A stretch of DNA of 64,000 nucleotides, from assembly GCA_023548195.1 (NCBI GenBank), contig JAJHZJ010000121.1, positions 5,822,058 through 5,886,057 of the forward strand. The letters are read 5' to 3'. Source of the DNA: Bettongia penicillata ogilbyi (lineage: Eukaryota > Chordata > Mammalia > Diprotodontia > Potoroidae). Shown piece by piece: positions 21,930 to 33,890 of the stretch; the stretch's first letter is position 1, and every line of letters starts with the position of its first letter. Below the pieces are notes generated by a model, which had not been told where the DNA came from, searched no databases, and saw only the letters and a list, made by a program, of their open reading frames with translations. Position numbers and translations under genes: made by a program.

Positions 21930-22090
21930 CTATTTCTATCACTAGCTGTGTCACCTTGTACAAATTATTTCATCTTAAGGATCAGTTTCCTCTTCTTCAA
22001 AATATTGATAATTCTCTTTACCTTACTTATATCACAGGGTTAAAATGAAGATCTTTGAGATGATGTATGTAAAGTCCATTGTAGCCACCA
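21930..22090 (+). mobile_element. MIR-type SINE
   Basis: ACTAGCTGTGTCACCTTGTA, TCAGTTTCCTCTTCTTCAAA, TATCACAGGGTTAAAATGAA and GATGATGTATGTAAAGTCC follow the sense order. Confidence 0.8.
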
Positions 22091-23084
22091 ACCACTACAG
22101 AAATTTCATTATTAAGAAGGCAAAATATTTGCCATATAATTGATTAAATTATTAGTTGGGCCTTGAGATTCATTTTTAATAATTTCATATAAGTAAACTT
22201 CATACAAGCTTGTGTCAGAAATGCTGAATTAGCTCAGTTTTTAAGAATTTATTGTATGTTATTTTAATGAAAAAATTATCAAGAATACCTAGGTTTCATA
22301 TTTCAAATACTATCCATAAGTATTATATAAGTATACATACATGTTTATCCATATAAGAGTATATATTCCTTAGTCTAGAACAAATGAATACACTTTTGGA
22401 ATACACATTTTATTTGGCATAAATCAACATTTAATAAGGAAAACTGATGCTAAAGAATTCAAATGACAAATGTCATAGCACTGGTAAATTCTTACTTTTC
22501 CTATCAGATATGCTTTGAAGGCCTGAAGACAATGCCAATGGTCCTCATAAACTATCACTAATTATATATTCCAAATACCATGTCATGGCCACAAATTCAG
22601 CTTCTGTAAATAATTTCTAATTTAAAACTGGCCAAACACAGGTCACATAAGTTATTTTCTTTTTCTCATTTTGTGTCATTGTGCTTAGTTCAAAGACTGC
22701 TTTCCTGAAAAGAACCATGAAATGCAATCACATTAGCAACATCTCTGTCTACTTCAAAGGAGCAAGATTTCAGTCCTAACCATAAGATCTCTGATTTTCT
22801 CAAGAGAAGTTCTATTTTATCCTTGATGAAGTGACCTTGCCTCTAGTATAGAATTGTGTTTTTTAAGCCAGACATGCCTCAAAGTATTCAAAATGGGTGA
22901 GAAGTGAGGAAATCAGGAAGGGGAAAAGAAGAGTAAAGACTGATAGATGAAAAAAATAAAGAGAAAAAAAGAAAATGAAAAGAAAGATTCAATTGTTATA
23001 TTTTTCCAATCCAAGCAAAATAGCTTGCTAACCATTCCCAGAACAAATACTATCCCATCTGCCATCTGTGTACCTTTATACAAG
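22091..23084. other. Unassigned sequence
   Basis: No family recognised. A purine-rich run (AAAGAGAAAAAAAGAAAATG) is near 22950-22985. The open frame at 22947-23189 is low complexity at its start and runs into an L2 fragment. Confidence 0.4.
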
Positions 23085-23445
23085 TGCTTCTTCCTCCCTA
23101 CACCATGTCAGTGTACTCTTTCCTTACCTCCTACTCTGAGAATGTTTAGCTTTCTTCAAAGTAAAGCTAAAGTAGAACATCCTACATAAAATCTTTCCTT
23201 ATCCCTCCCCAATTCCAATTAATATCACTCCTTCCTTCTCATATTTTATATATTTTAATTTATATATATATGCATGTGTATATATCTGTATATATGACAT
23301 ATAATATACATATCTAAACACTTACATGTATACAGTTTCCCCAAATTGAATGTAAATTCTCTGAGAACATATACTACGAATTAATTTCTCTTTTTTTCCT
23401 CTGGGCCTTTGACACATAGTAGGTACTAAATAAATGTTGAATTCT
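23085..23445 (+). mobile_element. L2-type LINE 3' region
   Basis: CTTTCTTCAAAGTAAAGC, CATCCTACATAAAATCTTTC, CTTATCCCTCCCCAATTC, then AATGTAAATTCTCTGAGAAC, CTTTGACACATAGTAGGTAC and TAAATAAATGTTGAATTC match the ordered landmarks of the L2 3' end. A TATATA/TGTGTA simple repeat expanded inside it (about 23250-23330). Confidence 0.75.
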
Positions 23446-24551
23446 GTGATAATATGCAGAATAATGTAGAAAGAGTTAAAGGAAGTGTACATTTATTTAA
23501 GACATACTCTCTTTCCTTATTAACTTTATAGTCCTGGAGAGAGATATGAAACTTCACAAGCAACAGTAATATAGATTATGCCTATGAAAAATTCATTAGT
23601 GTAAACAATGTAAGTCAAAGTGATTTTGCAATCCATGGCAGGGAAATGTTTTTAGCACCAAGAGAAATAAATAAAGGTCTCATGTAGTAGTTGATATTTA
23701 CCTTTAAAGAAGAGATAGTAATTCAACAAAAATATTCAGGATATATATTGAAAAATATGAATGGAAATTTTATTGGAAGTAATATGCCTCTAACTGAAAG
23801 TACCTACATTAAAATATGGCTTATCAATTAACAAGGCATAAATTCCTCTTAAATTAAAACTTAATCAGAATCTAATGATTTAGTTAAGTTGGAGCTATAT
23901 GAAGTAGAGGCATTTTTTAAGTAATCATGCAAACTGATAAAAAGCCACTATTTGCTAATCTTGTTTAAATAGAATTTCTATTTTAATAAGACTACCGGTA
24001 GACTTTAGAGTCCTTTAACATAGCTTTTTTTTTCCTGCAATTAGGCAGAAATTATTAACCATTACTCTTCTTGAAATCAAGGCCCTGATAAAGCAATAAG
24101 ATTACCTCACTGAAAGAAGGGAAAACTTTTTTGTATTACACAAACTACTTGATCAGAATGAGGAAACAGGTTGATACTAACAAGGTGTACAGAAAAACCA
24201 GCCACCCAAGCAATCAGTCTGGCAATTGTCTTTTCCTTTTTCTAGATCTGCCTTTAAACCCCTCTCAGTTTCCACAAGATCACCTTAGAACTTACAAACA
24301 ATGAAACACTGTGGTTGTCACTCCTTTTATCAAAATTCGTATTAAAATGTTGCTGTGTGAGTGTTCCATTGGATTCGGCCCTATACAAGATAAGCACTTA
24401 GAAAATAGTTCAACAAGAAGACACAGAAGGGATTTAGACAATGGAAAAAATGCTAGATGCATTTAAGAGATAATCCCATGTGTTATATAGAAATTGAATG
24501 AGAAAATGTATATAGAGCAAGCATTTTGACACATGCACCATATGCCAGAAA
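23446..24551. other. Unassigned sequence
   Basis: No repeat family or exon recognised. Confidence 0.4.
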
Positions 24552-24805
24552 TATGCCACAACTTGGTGGCAAAGTGGCTAGAACATAGGTCTTACAGTAA
24601 AAAAAAAAAAAAAAAAAAAATCTGGGTTTGAGTCTTCCATCATGTACTCTGAAGCTGTCTGACCTTTGCAAGTAGTTTAACCTCTCAGTGCCTAATTTCC
24701 TCATCAGAAAAATGAGATAATAATAGTACCTACTACACAGGTTTGTTGTAAGCATCAAATGAATTAATACATGTGAAGGGTTTTACAAACTGATAAAAGT
24801 CACAC
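24552..24805 (+). mobile_element. MIR-type SINE carrying a poly-A tract
   Basis: AGTGGCTAGAACATAGGTCT head, CTGACCTTTGCAAGTAG core, ATTTCCTCATCAGAAAAATG, TACTACACAGGTTTGTTGTA and AATGAATTAATACATGTGAA follow MIR from end to end. An unbroken run of 22 A (24599-24620) sits between head and body. Confidence 0.85.
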
Positions 24806-25119
24806 AAATGAATGAAAGTCTTGTCTTACTGTACCACCCTGGGGAATACACTCAAACTCTCTGAACCAAACTCACCGATATGATCCAGGTGCTTTTACCC
24901 TGTAAATGAAAGGGAAGCCCAAAAGCTGCTTATATAGCCACCCCAAACTGCTTATATCACAAAGACTAGGGAATTTGACATAGGAAGGTGAATATCAGTT
25001 GGAAGGTCCAGTAGTTCATAAAAAACAATATGTTGAAAAAGAGCAGAAATAAAACCCAGGGTCTCAGTTGTCTGTTCATAAATTTTCAAAGTATATGTAA
25101 TAAGCAATATGAACTAGAT

Positions 25120-25232
25120 CAGGGGTGGTCAGGGGTGGTGAACCTGAGGCCTCCAGGTCACATGTGACCTTCTAGGTCCTCAAGTGTGACTCTTTGACTC
25201 AGGGATGGGGAACCTGCACCAGCAAGTCCCTG
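25120..25232. mobile_element. hAT-like non-autonomous DNA transposon, rearranged
   Basis: Begins CAGGGGTGGT and ends CCCTG, with GCCTCCAGGTCACATGTGAC inside, like the better copy at 37281-37478. AACTAGAT (25112-25119) and AACTAGGT (25233-25240) form an 8-base TSD with one mismatch, the size typical of hAT elements. The first ten bases are nearly duplicated and a third terminus-like CAGGGATGGGGAACCTG lies near the right end. Confidence 0.7.
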
Positions 25233-25240
25233 AACTAGGT

Positions 25241-25689
25241 GTTTTAATTTAAGGAAGAATATTTGCATTCATATTTATTGCCAATTCTATCTGATGGGAT
25301 TATACTCATATTGAGAATATAGTTGTGAACGAGCATATTTTATTCAAAATGAATAGATTGCATAGAAATTTATGGGAATAGTAAGCATTGTATAATAAGA
25401 ACATTTAGTGAGGAGGGTAGAAAAGTCATATGAGGATCAACAGAAGGAGATAAAGAAATGATATTATGATGGGATCACAGTAGAAAACACCTGGGCAAAA
25501 GGAAAAGAGAGATGATGAATTCCTGGCAGGTGGAGGACCATCTGTTATGCATCCGCAACTTGGGAGTTGGGTCAAGGATGGAGAGGTAGGCCCTAAAATC
25601 ATTTAAATGGGAAAATACACTCATAAAAATCAAAAGTAAAGAGAATGGCATTGTTTTAAATGTCTTATATTTACATTTCACTAGAAAAA
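25241..25689. other. Unassigned sequence
   Basis: No repeat family or exon recognised. Confidence 0.4.
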
Positions 25690-25985
25690 TCTAATGTAAC
25701 ATTAGTGACTTTGAGAATATAGCTATGAATTGCTATCCTCAACTGCTGCACCGATTCACTCCTCTAGCAATACTGGACTGAGGTGCCTGTTTTCCTACAG
25801 CCCTTTCAACAGTTGTTTCTTTGTCATATTTAACCTCAATGATGTTGTCATTTGCATTTCTTTTAATATTGATTATGTGGAGTAATTTTTTACATAGCTT
25901 GCTTTTCATATGGGTTGATAACTTGCATTTCTAATTTGGAGAATTACCTGTTTATGCTAACATATGATAAATTATTTGTTATTAT
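25690..25985 (-). mobile_element. Old L1 3' fragment
   Basis: CTCCTCTAGCAATACTGGAC, GTTTTCCTACAGCCCTTTCA, GTCATTTGCATTTCTTTTAA and TAATTTTTTACATAGCTTGC correspond in order to antisense L1 3' sequence (TCCACCAACAGTG, CCTACAGCCCCTC, TTTGCATTTCTCTGAT, GAGCATTTTTTCAT). Heavily diverged. Confidence 0.6.
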
Positions 25986-26852
25986 ATTACTTAGTATTAT
26001 ATTGAAAGATTTGAAAATACCATTTGAATGACAGTGCAACAGAGGGAAAATGAATTTTACTTTCAAAGGTGTTCTCTCACTTTTAAAAAAGATATTGTCT
26101 AAGGAATTCAAATCATGTTGTACTTTCATCATTCACCACAGTCAAGTCATTCAATTCTCTCATCTACAGAAGTCATCTTACAGACTGGATGTCACAGGTG
26201 AAATTTTGAGAATAGTTCGTCTTATCATGAAATCAAATACCAACAAAGCTTCTAATATTTAATGCAAATTTCATATTCTTTACCTTCATAGATATTTATC
26301 AAATAAAGACAAATGGATATCCAAAGTCATTCATACCAATGGGAACAGCCCTGAAATCATAGTATCAGAGCATGAGGAATTAGTTACGGTTTAAAATTTG
26401 GTCTTGTGAAATTGTAGAATTTCGGATGGTTCATCGTTGGATTGCTGCATGGTTCATTCTATTTTCCATTCAGTTCTTGATTAATGATTCAGACTACAAG
26501 GCAAGCATAATAATTGGGGGAGCAGGAGGATAATTACCAGTGATCTTTAAAACAAGCAATTGCTAAATGAACAGCTCAGTTTCATCATGATGCCATCTAT
26601 TCCACTGGCCATGGTTATGGGTGAGGACAATGCAAGACAGTCTTCTCGATAACTATAGGAATTAAGTCTGCTGACTTAATTTGACTCATGAAAGGTCTCA
26701 CCCAATTTGGATACAGGAAGAAAAACATTTTGATGAACTGATTTTTCTTGATTCAGTTCTGTAGGTGACATGAATGATATTCTTAGGTGGATGTAATGAT
26801 AAAAATGTAACACAAAGGTAAAAAAAATTACTTTTCCCCTTTTAACCTAGTG
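25986..26852. other. Unassigned sequence
   Basis: A weak SINE-like trace (GTCAAGTCATTCAATTCTCT, TACAGACTGGATGTCACAGG) is at about 26140-26205. The rest was not recognised. Confidence 0.4.
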
Positions 26853-26990
26853 AGACAGTTTGTTCAACCATCCTCTTCATTTTTCAGATAAGGAAACTAA
26901 GCCTCTGAGAATTTATTTGACTTGCCCAATGTTTCACAGATAGGAAAGTTATAATGTGAAGTCACAATCAGGGCTTCTGACTGCAATAAA
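26853..26990 (-). mobile_element. MIR-type SINE fragment
   Basis: CATTTTTCAGATAAGGAAAC, TGACTTGCCCAATGTTTCAC and GGGCTTCTGACTGC are antisense core landmarks. Confidence 0.75.
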
Positions 26991-27134
26991 TTGACAAAGA
27001 GGTGTATTTATGTCCATATGAAGAAGAAATTTGTACCAAAAAAGAGCTATTCTAATATAGAATGGGATCTCTCAGGAGGGATTAGAGTCCATTTCATCAG
27101 AAATGTTCAAGTGAAAGTTGGATGACCATTTGTT

Positions 27135-27265
27135 AAGGACACACACATATGTGTGTATGTATATGTATATATCTGCATATATTTTATATATATACATACA
27201 CATACATGTACATATATGCATTTATATATGTGTGAATAAATACATATATACATGTAGACACAAAC
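27135..27265. repeat. Interrupted CA/TA microsatellite
   Basis: ACACACATATGTGTGTATGT followed by TATATACATACACATACA-type words. The open frame at 27118-27315 is its translation and is rich in Y, I and H. Confidence 0.8.
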
Positions 27266-27404
27266 ACATTTTCTTTTTTTCTTTTTTTTTTTGGTTCAGG
27301 TGTAGCTTATATTAAGAAAAAATTTTTCTTCAGGTAAAACTTGCCCTAAAGGGCCTCAGATTCTGTGATGACAAATGTCGTGACATAAATCTTTTTATGC
27401 CCTA

Positions 27405-27455
27405 TCCTGCTACCTTGGTATAATGCCTGGCACACAGTAAATGTTTTAAAATGAT
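27405..27455 (+). mobile_element. L2/MIR 3' end fragment
   Basis: ATAATGCCTGGCACACAGTA followed by AATGTTTT matches the shared terminal motif. Confidence 0.5.
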
Positions 27456-27869
27456 AGACTGACTGACTGCCTCTCATTGCTGCCAATTTAAAATATTTTG
27501 ACTCTTTCCAAACATTAACATTTTTAGTTTAAAAAGATGGTGTAATATCTCTGGCCGGAAGGACTTATGAGTGTGGCTTTCAGTACCCTTACCAGTTACA
27601 GAGACTTTTTGACCTGACTGAATTGCATGTTCCATTGTTTTGGGGTGCACCATTCCAGGTTGTCAAGGATGATTATCCCATTTCCCCTTGCCACTTTGGT
27701 GGAGAGATAGTTCTTGTCCCAACTCGATTCAGCTTCACACAACCTATCCAGTCCCTTCCAAGAATTTCCTGGACTGTGTAGCAGGTCTACAATTTTGATT
27801 TGTTTTTTCATTCTCATTGACTCATCCCCTTCCAAGCTGACATGAGACCTGAAGGTCATGTACTTTCTT
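27456..27869. other. Unassigned sequence
   Basis: No repeat recognised. A minus-strand frame of 87 codons (27859-27596) has even amino-acid composition but no recognised family, and there is no splice or promoter context. Confidence 0.35.
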
Positions 27870-28510
27870 TTCAGTCCTTACATTAGAGCTAGAACATCAT
27901 CAAGTAAGTCATTTTACTTTTCCCTCTTTCTCACCTCTCATACCTGCTGGGTAATAAAGTCATTCTGCTCTGCCAATCCAATATCCCATGCATTTGCCTT
28001 TCTTAATATACATAATACTCTAATTCAGGCCTTTATTAACTCATGTCTGGGTCAGCACAATCATATCTTAATTTCCCTCCTTGAATGCAATTTCTCGCTT
28101 TTCTTCTACACCATCCCATAGCCTAGAATCACTTAATCTTTCTAAACCTCAACTCCCATCATGCTCTTCTAATATTCCCCATTACATATTAAATTAGACT
28201 GAATTTTTTTTTCTTGGGAGTCATGAACCTTCATGCTTTGGTACCTCTTCCACTTCATAGATTCTACATTACAACCAAATCTATAGTTGTCATTATTTCC
28301 TTCTAGATCTTCAGATCTTTGTTAATATCCTTTCTTTTACCTAAAACTGGCTCAATTTACTTCTACCTTTCTAAAATGGAATCTGTTCCTCAAAATATCT
28401 CCCAAAACCTCTTCCTTTATGAAAGTATGACTAATCTTCCCAGAGAGAAGTTATTACCTCCCTTTCAATTTTGAAATCACTTTTTGCTAATACCTTTCAG
28501 GCTATCCCTT
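27870..28510 (+). mobile_element. Probable L2-type LINE fragment
   Basis: Pyrimidine-rich order resembling the region upstream of the L2 3' end: CCCATGCATTTGCCTTTC, CTTCCTTTATGAAAGTATGA and CTTCCCAGAGAG stand where L2 has a CCATGCCTTTGC word and a CTACATGAAGCC word. Very diverged; alignment needed. Confidence 0.4.
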
Positions 28511-28560
28511 ACTAAAACATCTTAATTGCTGTATATATGCATTATTCCCCAACCCTAGGG

Positions 28561-28690
28561 GCAGGGAGATGGTGCTTTGGATAAAGCACTGGGCCTGGAG
28601 CCATGAAGACCTGAGTTCAAATTCAGTCTCAGATATTTACAGGCAAACACTCAGACCTGAATCTTTTCTTCAGGGTGGCCTCTAAACTAC
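28561..28690 (+). mobile_element. Mar1-type SINE, 5' half
   Basis: GGCAGGGAGATGGTGCTTTG, AAAGCACTGGGCCTGGAGCC, GACCTGAGTTCAAATTCAG and CTCAGATATTTAC. The core and tail are missing. Confidence 0.8.
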
Positions 28691-31600
28691 CCCTAGGTAT
28701 GAGAGAAATATACGATACTCATATTAGGCATTGGGTTATACTTTACCCACACACATACAAGAGTACAGTATATTTTCTTAAATTTCTCGTGTTTAAACCT
28801 CTCTTTTCTTAGGTTTTCATTGTCAACTCCACTACATATCTTATCTTACCCTTTTCTTTAACCTCTAAGTGTTTCAGTGGTCTCTTATCACAGATTCAGT
28901 ATAGCGTGGAGAACTATATCATTAGCACATGACTTTTTCTGGTTGAATTGAGAGAAGCTAACAAGTTTTGTTAAAAGAAATTCTTAATATGAAACATGAC
29001 CTAGTATAAAAAGTTTAGGGCTAGCATTATTTGAGATTGTTTGAGTTCAGTCTATGTTACACCCTTTAGGGAAGAATGACCATTCAGACTGGAACAAACT
29101 TCTATAAGGTTTTTGTTTTTTTGTTTTTTTGTTTTTTCCTGAGAGATGAACACTTAAAGTTAAAATCAATCTTAGTAAAAAAATAAATCATGAAAATTGA
29201 GAACAGGAGAGTTATTTCTACAGATATCTTTGTTCTGGGCTCTTCAACAATTTCAAAGTTTTCCAATTCACAATAAACAAAATACTCCTAACATGAGAAC
29301 TTTGTTGTTAAATAAGGTCTTTTGGGATCAAAGAATCTCCCTAAAACTCAACTGTGGCCTTTTTCATCACCCGTGGCACTGATTCCTTTTTCCACCATCT
29401 TTCTACTTTCACTGACAGTGACTTGTCCAAACTGTCACCCAAATCTTTCAAAATTTGAGAATGTAGTTTATATAGGTCAGCTAACTTGAACTGAGCAGAG
29501 GCTTCTAGATGCTATCTCCTTCCTTATCTTGAGATTGAATTGTGATGAACAGATTCTCCATTTCAAGGCAGAATTGAGCAGATGCTGAAGTGGGGAGAGT
29601 AAACTTATATGCAAGAATATTAAGTGAGGGTAGTATGCAGCTGCCATGGTTAATGTGGAAATAGAGTTAGGAGCGAAAGCTCAATAGTATTCAACCAAAC
29701 TAAATTAAGTAGATGATTTAAAAAAAAATTACTCAGTCAATTATTCATGTATATATAATATTTATGTTATATATAATATTATGAATATATTTATATATAT
29801 TATTTATACATAATATAACCCATATATATTGGTTTAAGAGGAGATTAGAGATCTATTTTATTTGACCCTTAACATTTTCATCTTTCAGGATTCTGTAAAA
29901 GTTTGGGATGGGTGAAAGGAAGGTAGATCTACAGTATCTATAGAGAAGTAAAACTATATAGCTGATTAAAAACTAGTTAATTTCAGTGTATTTTCTGAAA
30001 GTTATTTACCTAAGTCCAAGCTATTATCTAAAATACTTTATGATAGCCTACATAAAAGCCCCAAAGTTTGCAAATATCTGATAAAACTTTTAAAAATACA
30101 CATAGAATAAATAGCACTTTATTTTGAATGGACCAAAAGTAATCAGTTAATCTCAGCATGATTTCCGCATATTTTAATATTGAAAAAAATAGGCTATTTT
30201 TGTTCTTCATTAACCTTCTTATACCCTCATGAATAAGTGCATGTCACTCCATTATATAGATGAACAATACAGAACTCCAGGCTAAGACACAGAAAAATAT
30301 AATTGTAAATTAACTAGGTTACATTGGTGGAAAAAAAAGGAAAACAAATTTCATCTCTTCACCTCTTAATATATTCATGTACTCTGTTGAGAAGCATTCT
30401 ATAAGTCCATGTTATTCTGTTCAATAAAACAGAGCTTTTTTTCACTTATAAAGCAGTTTTATAAATGGATAAAAATGCCTAGTAGCATATAATATGTTTT
30501 CATCACCCACTTTCCTCCATGAAAGGTGAGTAGGGGGTGAAATCATGATTTTTAGCTACTTACTTTGGTACTTATGTAAAGAAGACAGTGTTATTGACAA
30601 GAAATAGCTATGAACGTGATGCCATTAATTTCCCGTATGGCATTTTATTTCCTCAGGGAAGTAACGGTATAAATGCATAAATATCTTATCAGCACAAAAA
30701 GTAACACTTTTTTGTGACACCATCTAGAAAAACGTACTTTAACTAAGAATTATATCTGCCATCTGCCTGAGGTAGGCTGGTGCTATCATTTTCTGTTGAC
30801 TGGTAATGTAATGGAGGAACAAGAAATTAAATGCCCTCTATGAAGTCATTCAACAAGTCAAAGTCAGTGATGTAAACACATCTGATTACTGGAAAATACT
30901 GAATCTCCTTTTCTTTTTTTACTTTTATTATTATTTATCTTTAACACAGTTTATAACAAATAAAGCAATTCAAACTTTCGGTCAGGTGATACTTCTTTTT
31001 AAAGCATTTTCAGCATGGACCACAAAAGATTTTTTTTTAAACATTAACCAACTGAGACACATAATATTTATGTTGCTAACTTCACAAGCTCTTGATTTAA
31101 TTATCTTCACAGTATTACTAAGAATTAAAGGACCCTAACTTGCTGTTGGTCTAAAGTCCTATACCTAATAGCTTAATTTTAGACAACCTTGGATGTTCCC
31201 CTACCCATAATCTATAATTGAATAGATCTGGTATTAAGCTTACAAACCTTTTGACCATAGGAAATTGCCACCAGTAGTAAGGACATTGCAGGGATACAAT
31301 ATCTCCCCAACTTCATGTCAATTCCAGGCAGGATTAGATTATCCACTTGCATTCAGTCAGGCTTAAAGTCAGCCAGGTGTCAGTGGGGAAATTGAGTCAG
31401 GAGAGTCCCACCTCAGCCCATGCTGAACAGCCGCTCTCTCACCCTTCCCTTGAGATCACCTATGCAGTTCATACTGAATCTCCTTCTTGCTCCAGTTTCA
31501 TAGGCATCAGAGAATGATGCTATGATCTGACAACAGCATGCATATCTGATAGTAAGAAGAGACATGCGGAAGAACCAGAATGATGAAGAGAAGAGAAAGA

Positions 31601-31980
31601 CACGAAGGGCATCCCTACCTTTTGCTCTCTCAGAGCAGTATGAGGCCATGAACTAATTTGTTCTAAGGGAATGGACTCAGCAAAGTTCTGGGCATGAACT
31701 TAGACCAAACTGTTAAGCGTCTTCTCATGGTTTCCAGCTAGGAAGCAAGATCTTTGTCTAGGGAAGAAAGTACTTCTGAAATTGTTGACACACAAAACTT
31801 TCCCAGGTTCACTGAAGCTTGAATCTGCAAAGAATGTTCAGCAAACATCCCTCAGATTTAGAAGATTTCTTTTTCTTTTCCTTATTGGTTGTGCCTTCTA
31901 TACCTAATGACTTCAAAATTAAAATCTTGGTTGACCAAGTTTAGTAATATTGGGAGAAGATGTTACCTGGTCTCATTTTT
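28691..31980. other. Long repeat-poor unassigned stretch
   Basis: About 3.3 kb in which I recognise only simple sequence: a GTTTTTTT triplication at 29108-29137 and an AT-rich tract at about 29745-29830. A slightly GC-richer patch with unassigned frames on both strands lies at 31330-31660. No domain or repeat identity could be given. Confidence 0.45.
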
Positions 31981-32204
31981 CTTATTATTTCAGTCATGAT
32001 TGATTGTGACCCCACTTGGGGTTTTCTTGGCAGAGACACTGGAGTGGTTTACCATTTCCTTCTCAAGCTGATTTTATAGGTGGGATAAATAGGGTTCAAT
32101 CACTTACCCAAGGTAACACAGCTAGTGTCTGAGGCTGGCTTTGAACTCAGGTCTTCCTGACTCTCTAGGTCCTGTGCTCTATCCACTATGTCACCTAGCT
32201 TCCC
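31981..32204 (-). mobile_element. Mar1-type CORE-SINE
   Basis: GTGACCCCACTTGGGGTTTT tail, GAGTGGTTTACCATTTCCTT linker, AGGTAACACAGCTAGTGTCT core and the head CTCTATCCACTATGTCACCT are in antisense order. Confidence 0.9.
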
Positions 32205-32264
32205 AAGCTAGTCTCACACAATATATTTATTTTTCAGAAATCAAAGTGACAATTTGCATCTGGG

Positions 32265-32300
<36 letters not shown>

Positions 32301-32301
32301 T
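32265..32301. repeat. (TA)n microsatellite
   Basis: Uninterrupted TA apart from one C at about 32282. Confidence 0.95.
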
Positions 32302-32436
32302 TAAATCACTAGACCTCTTAGTACTGTAACTAATAAGATTCAAAACCAAAAAACTGGTAAGATGGTACTCTCTGGAGGAGGGGATGAGAAGATTGCAGAA
32401 GAGACAATTATAGCAAAGCTTTACCATCTTTTTCAA

Positions 32437-32580
32437 TCAAATTCACTCATTCATTCAGTAAACACTTAGAGATACAAACTATGTGAGAGGCACTATAGAA
32501 ATAAAAAGACAAAATCAAAACAATTTCTTCCACCAAGGACTTTACATTCTATTAGATCAGGGGAAGAAATGATACATATC
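32437..32580 (+). mobile_element. Old mammalian interspersed repeat, 5' part
   Basis: TCATTCAGTAAACACTTAG, GAGAGGCACTATAGAAATAA and AAGGACTTTACATTCTATTA follow the order of the family also seen at 63150 and 14190. Confidence 0.5.
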
Positions 32581-32754
32581 CATGTAAGCCAATGAAAAAT
32601 ACATGAAAAATAATTTTATTAGAGATGGTTCATGTTAACCAGCATGTAAGTTGACTTCAGTTCCATTTCTCCTTATTTTTTGCTAAAGAAATAAGTATAG
32701 GTTATGATAAATGGAACTGGACAGCAACATGGATTTTAAGGAGTCCAACTTCAT

Positions 32755-33030
32755 AATCATAACATTTAGCATTTCTATAGTATTTTAAGGTTTGCAAAAT
32801 GCTTTACAAATATTATCTCATTTGATTTTCACAATATCTCTGTGGGGGGGTGGTAGGTGCTACTTATCATCCCCATTTTACAGATGAAAAAATTGAGACA
32901 GATTGTGGTGAAGTGACTTGCCCAAGCTCACATAGTTAATATGTGTCTGAGGCTAGATTTGAACTGAGGTCTTCCTGAATACAAGTTCAGCTCTCTCTCT
33001 CCCGCACTAACTAGTTGTCTCCATGTGTAT
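32755..33030 (-). mobile_element. MIR-type CORE-SINE, long copy
   Basis: GCAAAATGCTTTACAAATAT, TATCTCATTTGATTTTCACA, CCCATTTTACAGATGAAAAA, GTGACTTGCCCAAGCTCACA and GATTTGAACTGAGGTCTTCC. Nearly full length. Confidence 0.88.
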
Positions 33031-33069
33031 ATGATAATTTCTTCATTAATGAAGGAGGTTTCCATTTAT

Positions 33070-33240
33070 CATAACCTACATTTCTAGAGACCTTTAATCT
33101 TTACTTAAAGCTTTCCTTGCAACAATTTTTGGGCTAGGTAATACAAGGATTATTTTTTCCTCCTATTTTGCAGAAAAAGAAATTAAAGCTGAGAAGGTTG
33201 TTTTCTTTTTCATCCATGGGGGTCACAGACCTAGTAAGTG
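33070..33240 (-). mobile_element. MIR-type SINE, diverged
   Basis: TAACCTACATTTCTAGAGAC, CCTATTTTGCAGAAAAAGAA and GGTCACAGACCTAGTAAG are weak antisense landmarks. Confidence 0.5.
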
Positions 33241-33254
33241 TAAAAGAAAATAAC

Positions 33255-33480
33255 TTGTGAAGTGGAAATACCATTAGTTTTGGCATTGGACTAAACAATT
33301 TCAAATCCTTACTCTCTGTGACGTTAGGCAAATAAGTTAACTTCTCTGAATCTCAATTCTCTAGGCTGCCAAATGAAGGGACTCTTCAGTTCCTCCCAGT
33401 TATGGATCTGCAACCCTACTGTGTGGTCTTAGATAAGTTGTATTTGCCTCCATTCCTTCCTCCAGAAAATAAAGGAGATA
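33255..33480 (+). mobile_element. MIR/THER1-type SINE fragments
   Basis: TTGGCATTGGACTAAAC, CTGTGACGTTAGGCAAATAA, TGAATCTCAATTCTCTAGGC, then CTTCAGTTCCTCCCAGTTAT. A second partial core (GTGTGGTCTTAGATAAGTTG) follows. Confidence 0.6.
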
Positions 33481-33615
33481 AGCTAGAAAAAAAAATAAAC
33501 ATAAAAGAAATAAGTATAGGGTGGGATTAGCGATTACTTCAGTATGAAGAGCTCCCCCTATTAATGGAGTTTAGCATGTTGTCTGTGGTTTATAGACTTA
33601 GGAAGATATCTGGAA

Positions 33616-33759
33616 CAGTGGTGAAAAACTCAGGGTCACATATTCACATTACCTATGTTCTACTGTATTTTTATTAGTTAAATATTCCAATAACATTTCG
33701 ATCTGGTTCCTGTGTACCAGGAACTTGCAACCCCACCGCCTGCATGTATGATACCTCTG
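33616..33759 (+). mobile_element. hAT-like non-autonomous element, second family
   Basis: Begins CAGTGGTG and ends TACCTCTG, imperfectly inverted ends. The interior TATTCACATTACCTATGTTC, TATTTTTATTAGTTAAATAT and ATTTCGATCTGGTTCCTGTG matches a recurrent mammalian hAT-type repeat (CATTATCTATGTTC, TTTTAATCTGGTTCGGGCC). No TSD is detectable. Confidence 0.6.
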
Positions 33760-33769
33760 GCCAAGAGCA

Positions 33770-33890
33770 CTTAGGGCTAGAACTTTCTTGGGGTCACACA
33801 GACATTATACATCAAAGGCAACTGGTGAACCCAAGTCTTTTTTATTCCAAGGCCAGCACTCCATTCACCACACCAAGCTGCCTCCCTAAA
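33770..33890 (-). mobile_element. CORE-SINE fragment
   Basis: TTCTTGGGGTCACACAGACA, GTGAACCCAAGTCTTTTTTA and CACACCAAGCTGCCTCC are antisense core-to-head landmarks. Confidence 0.65.
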
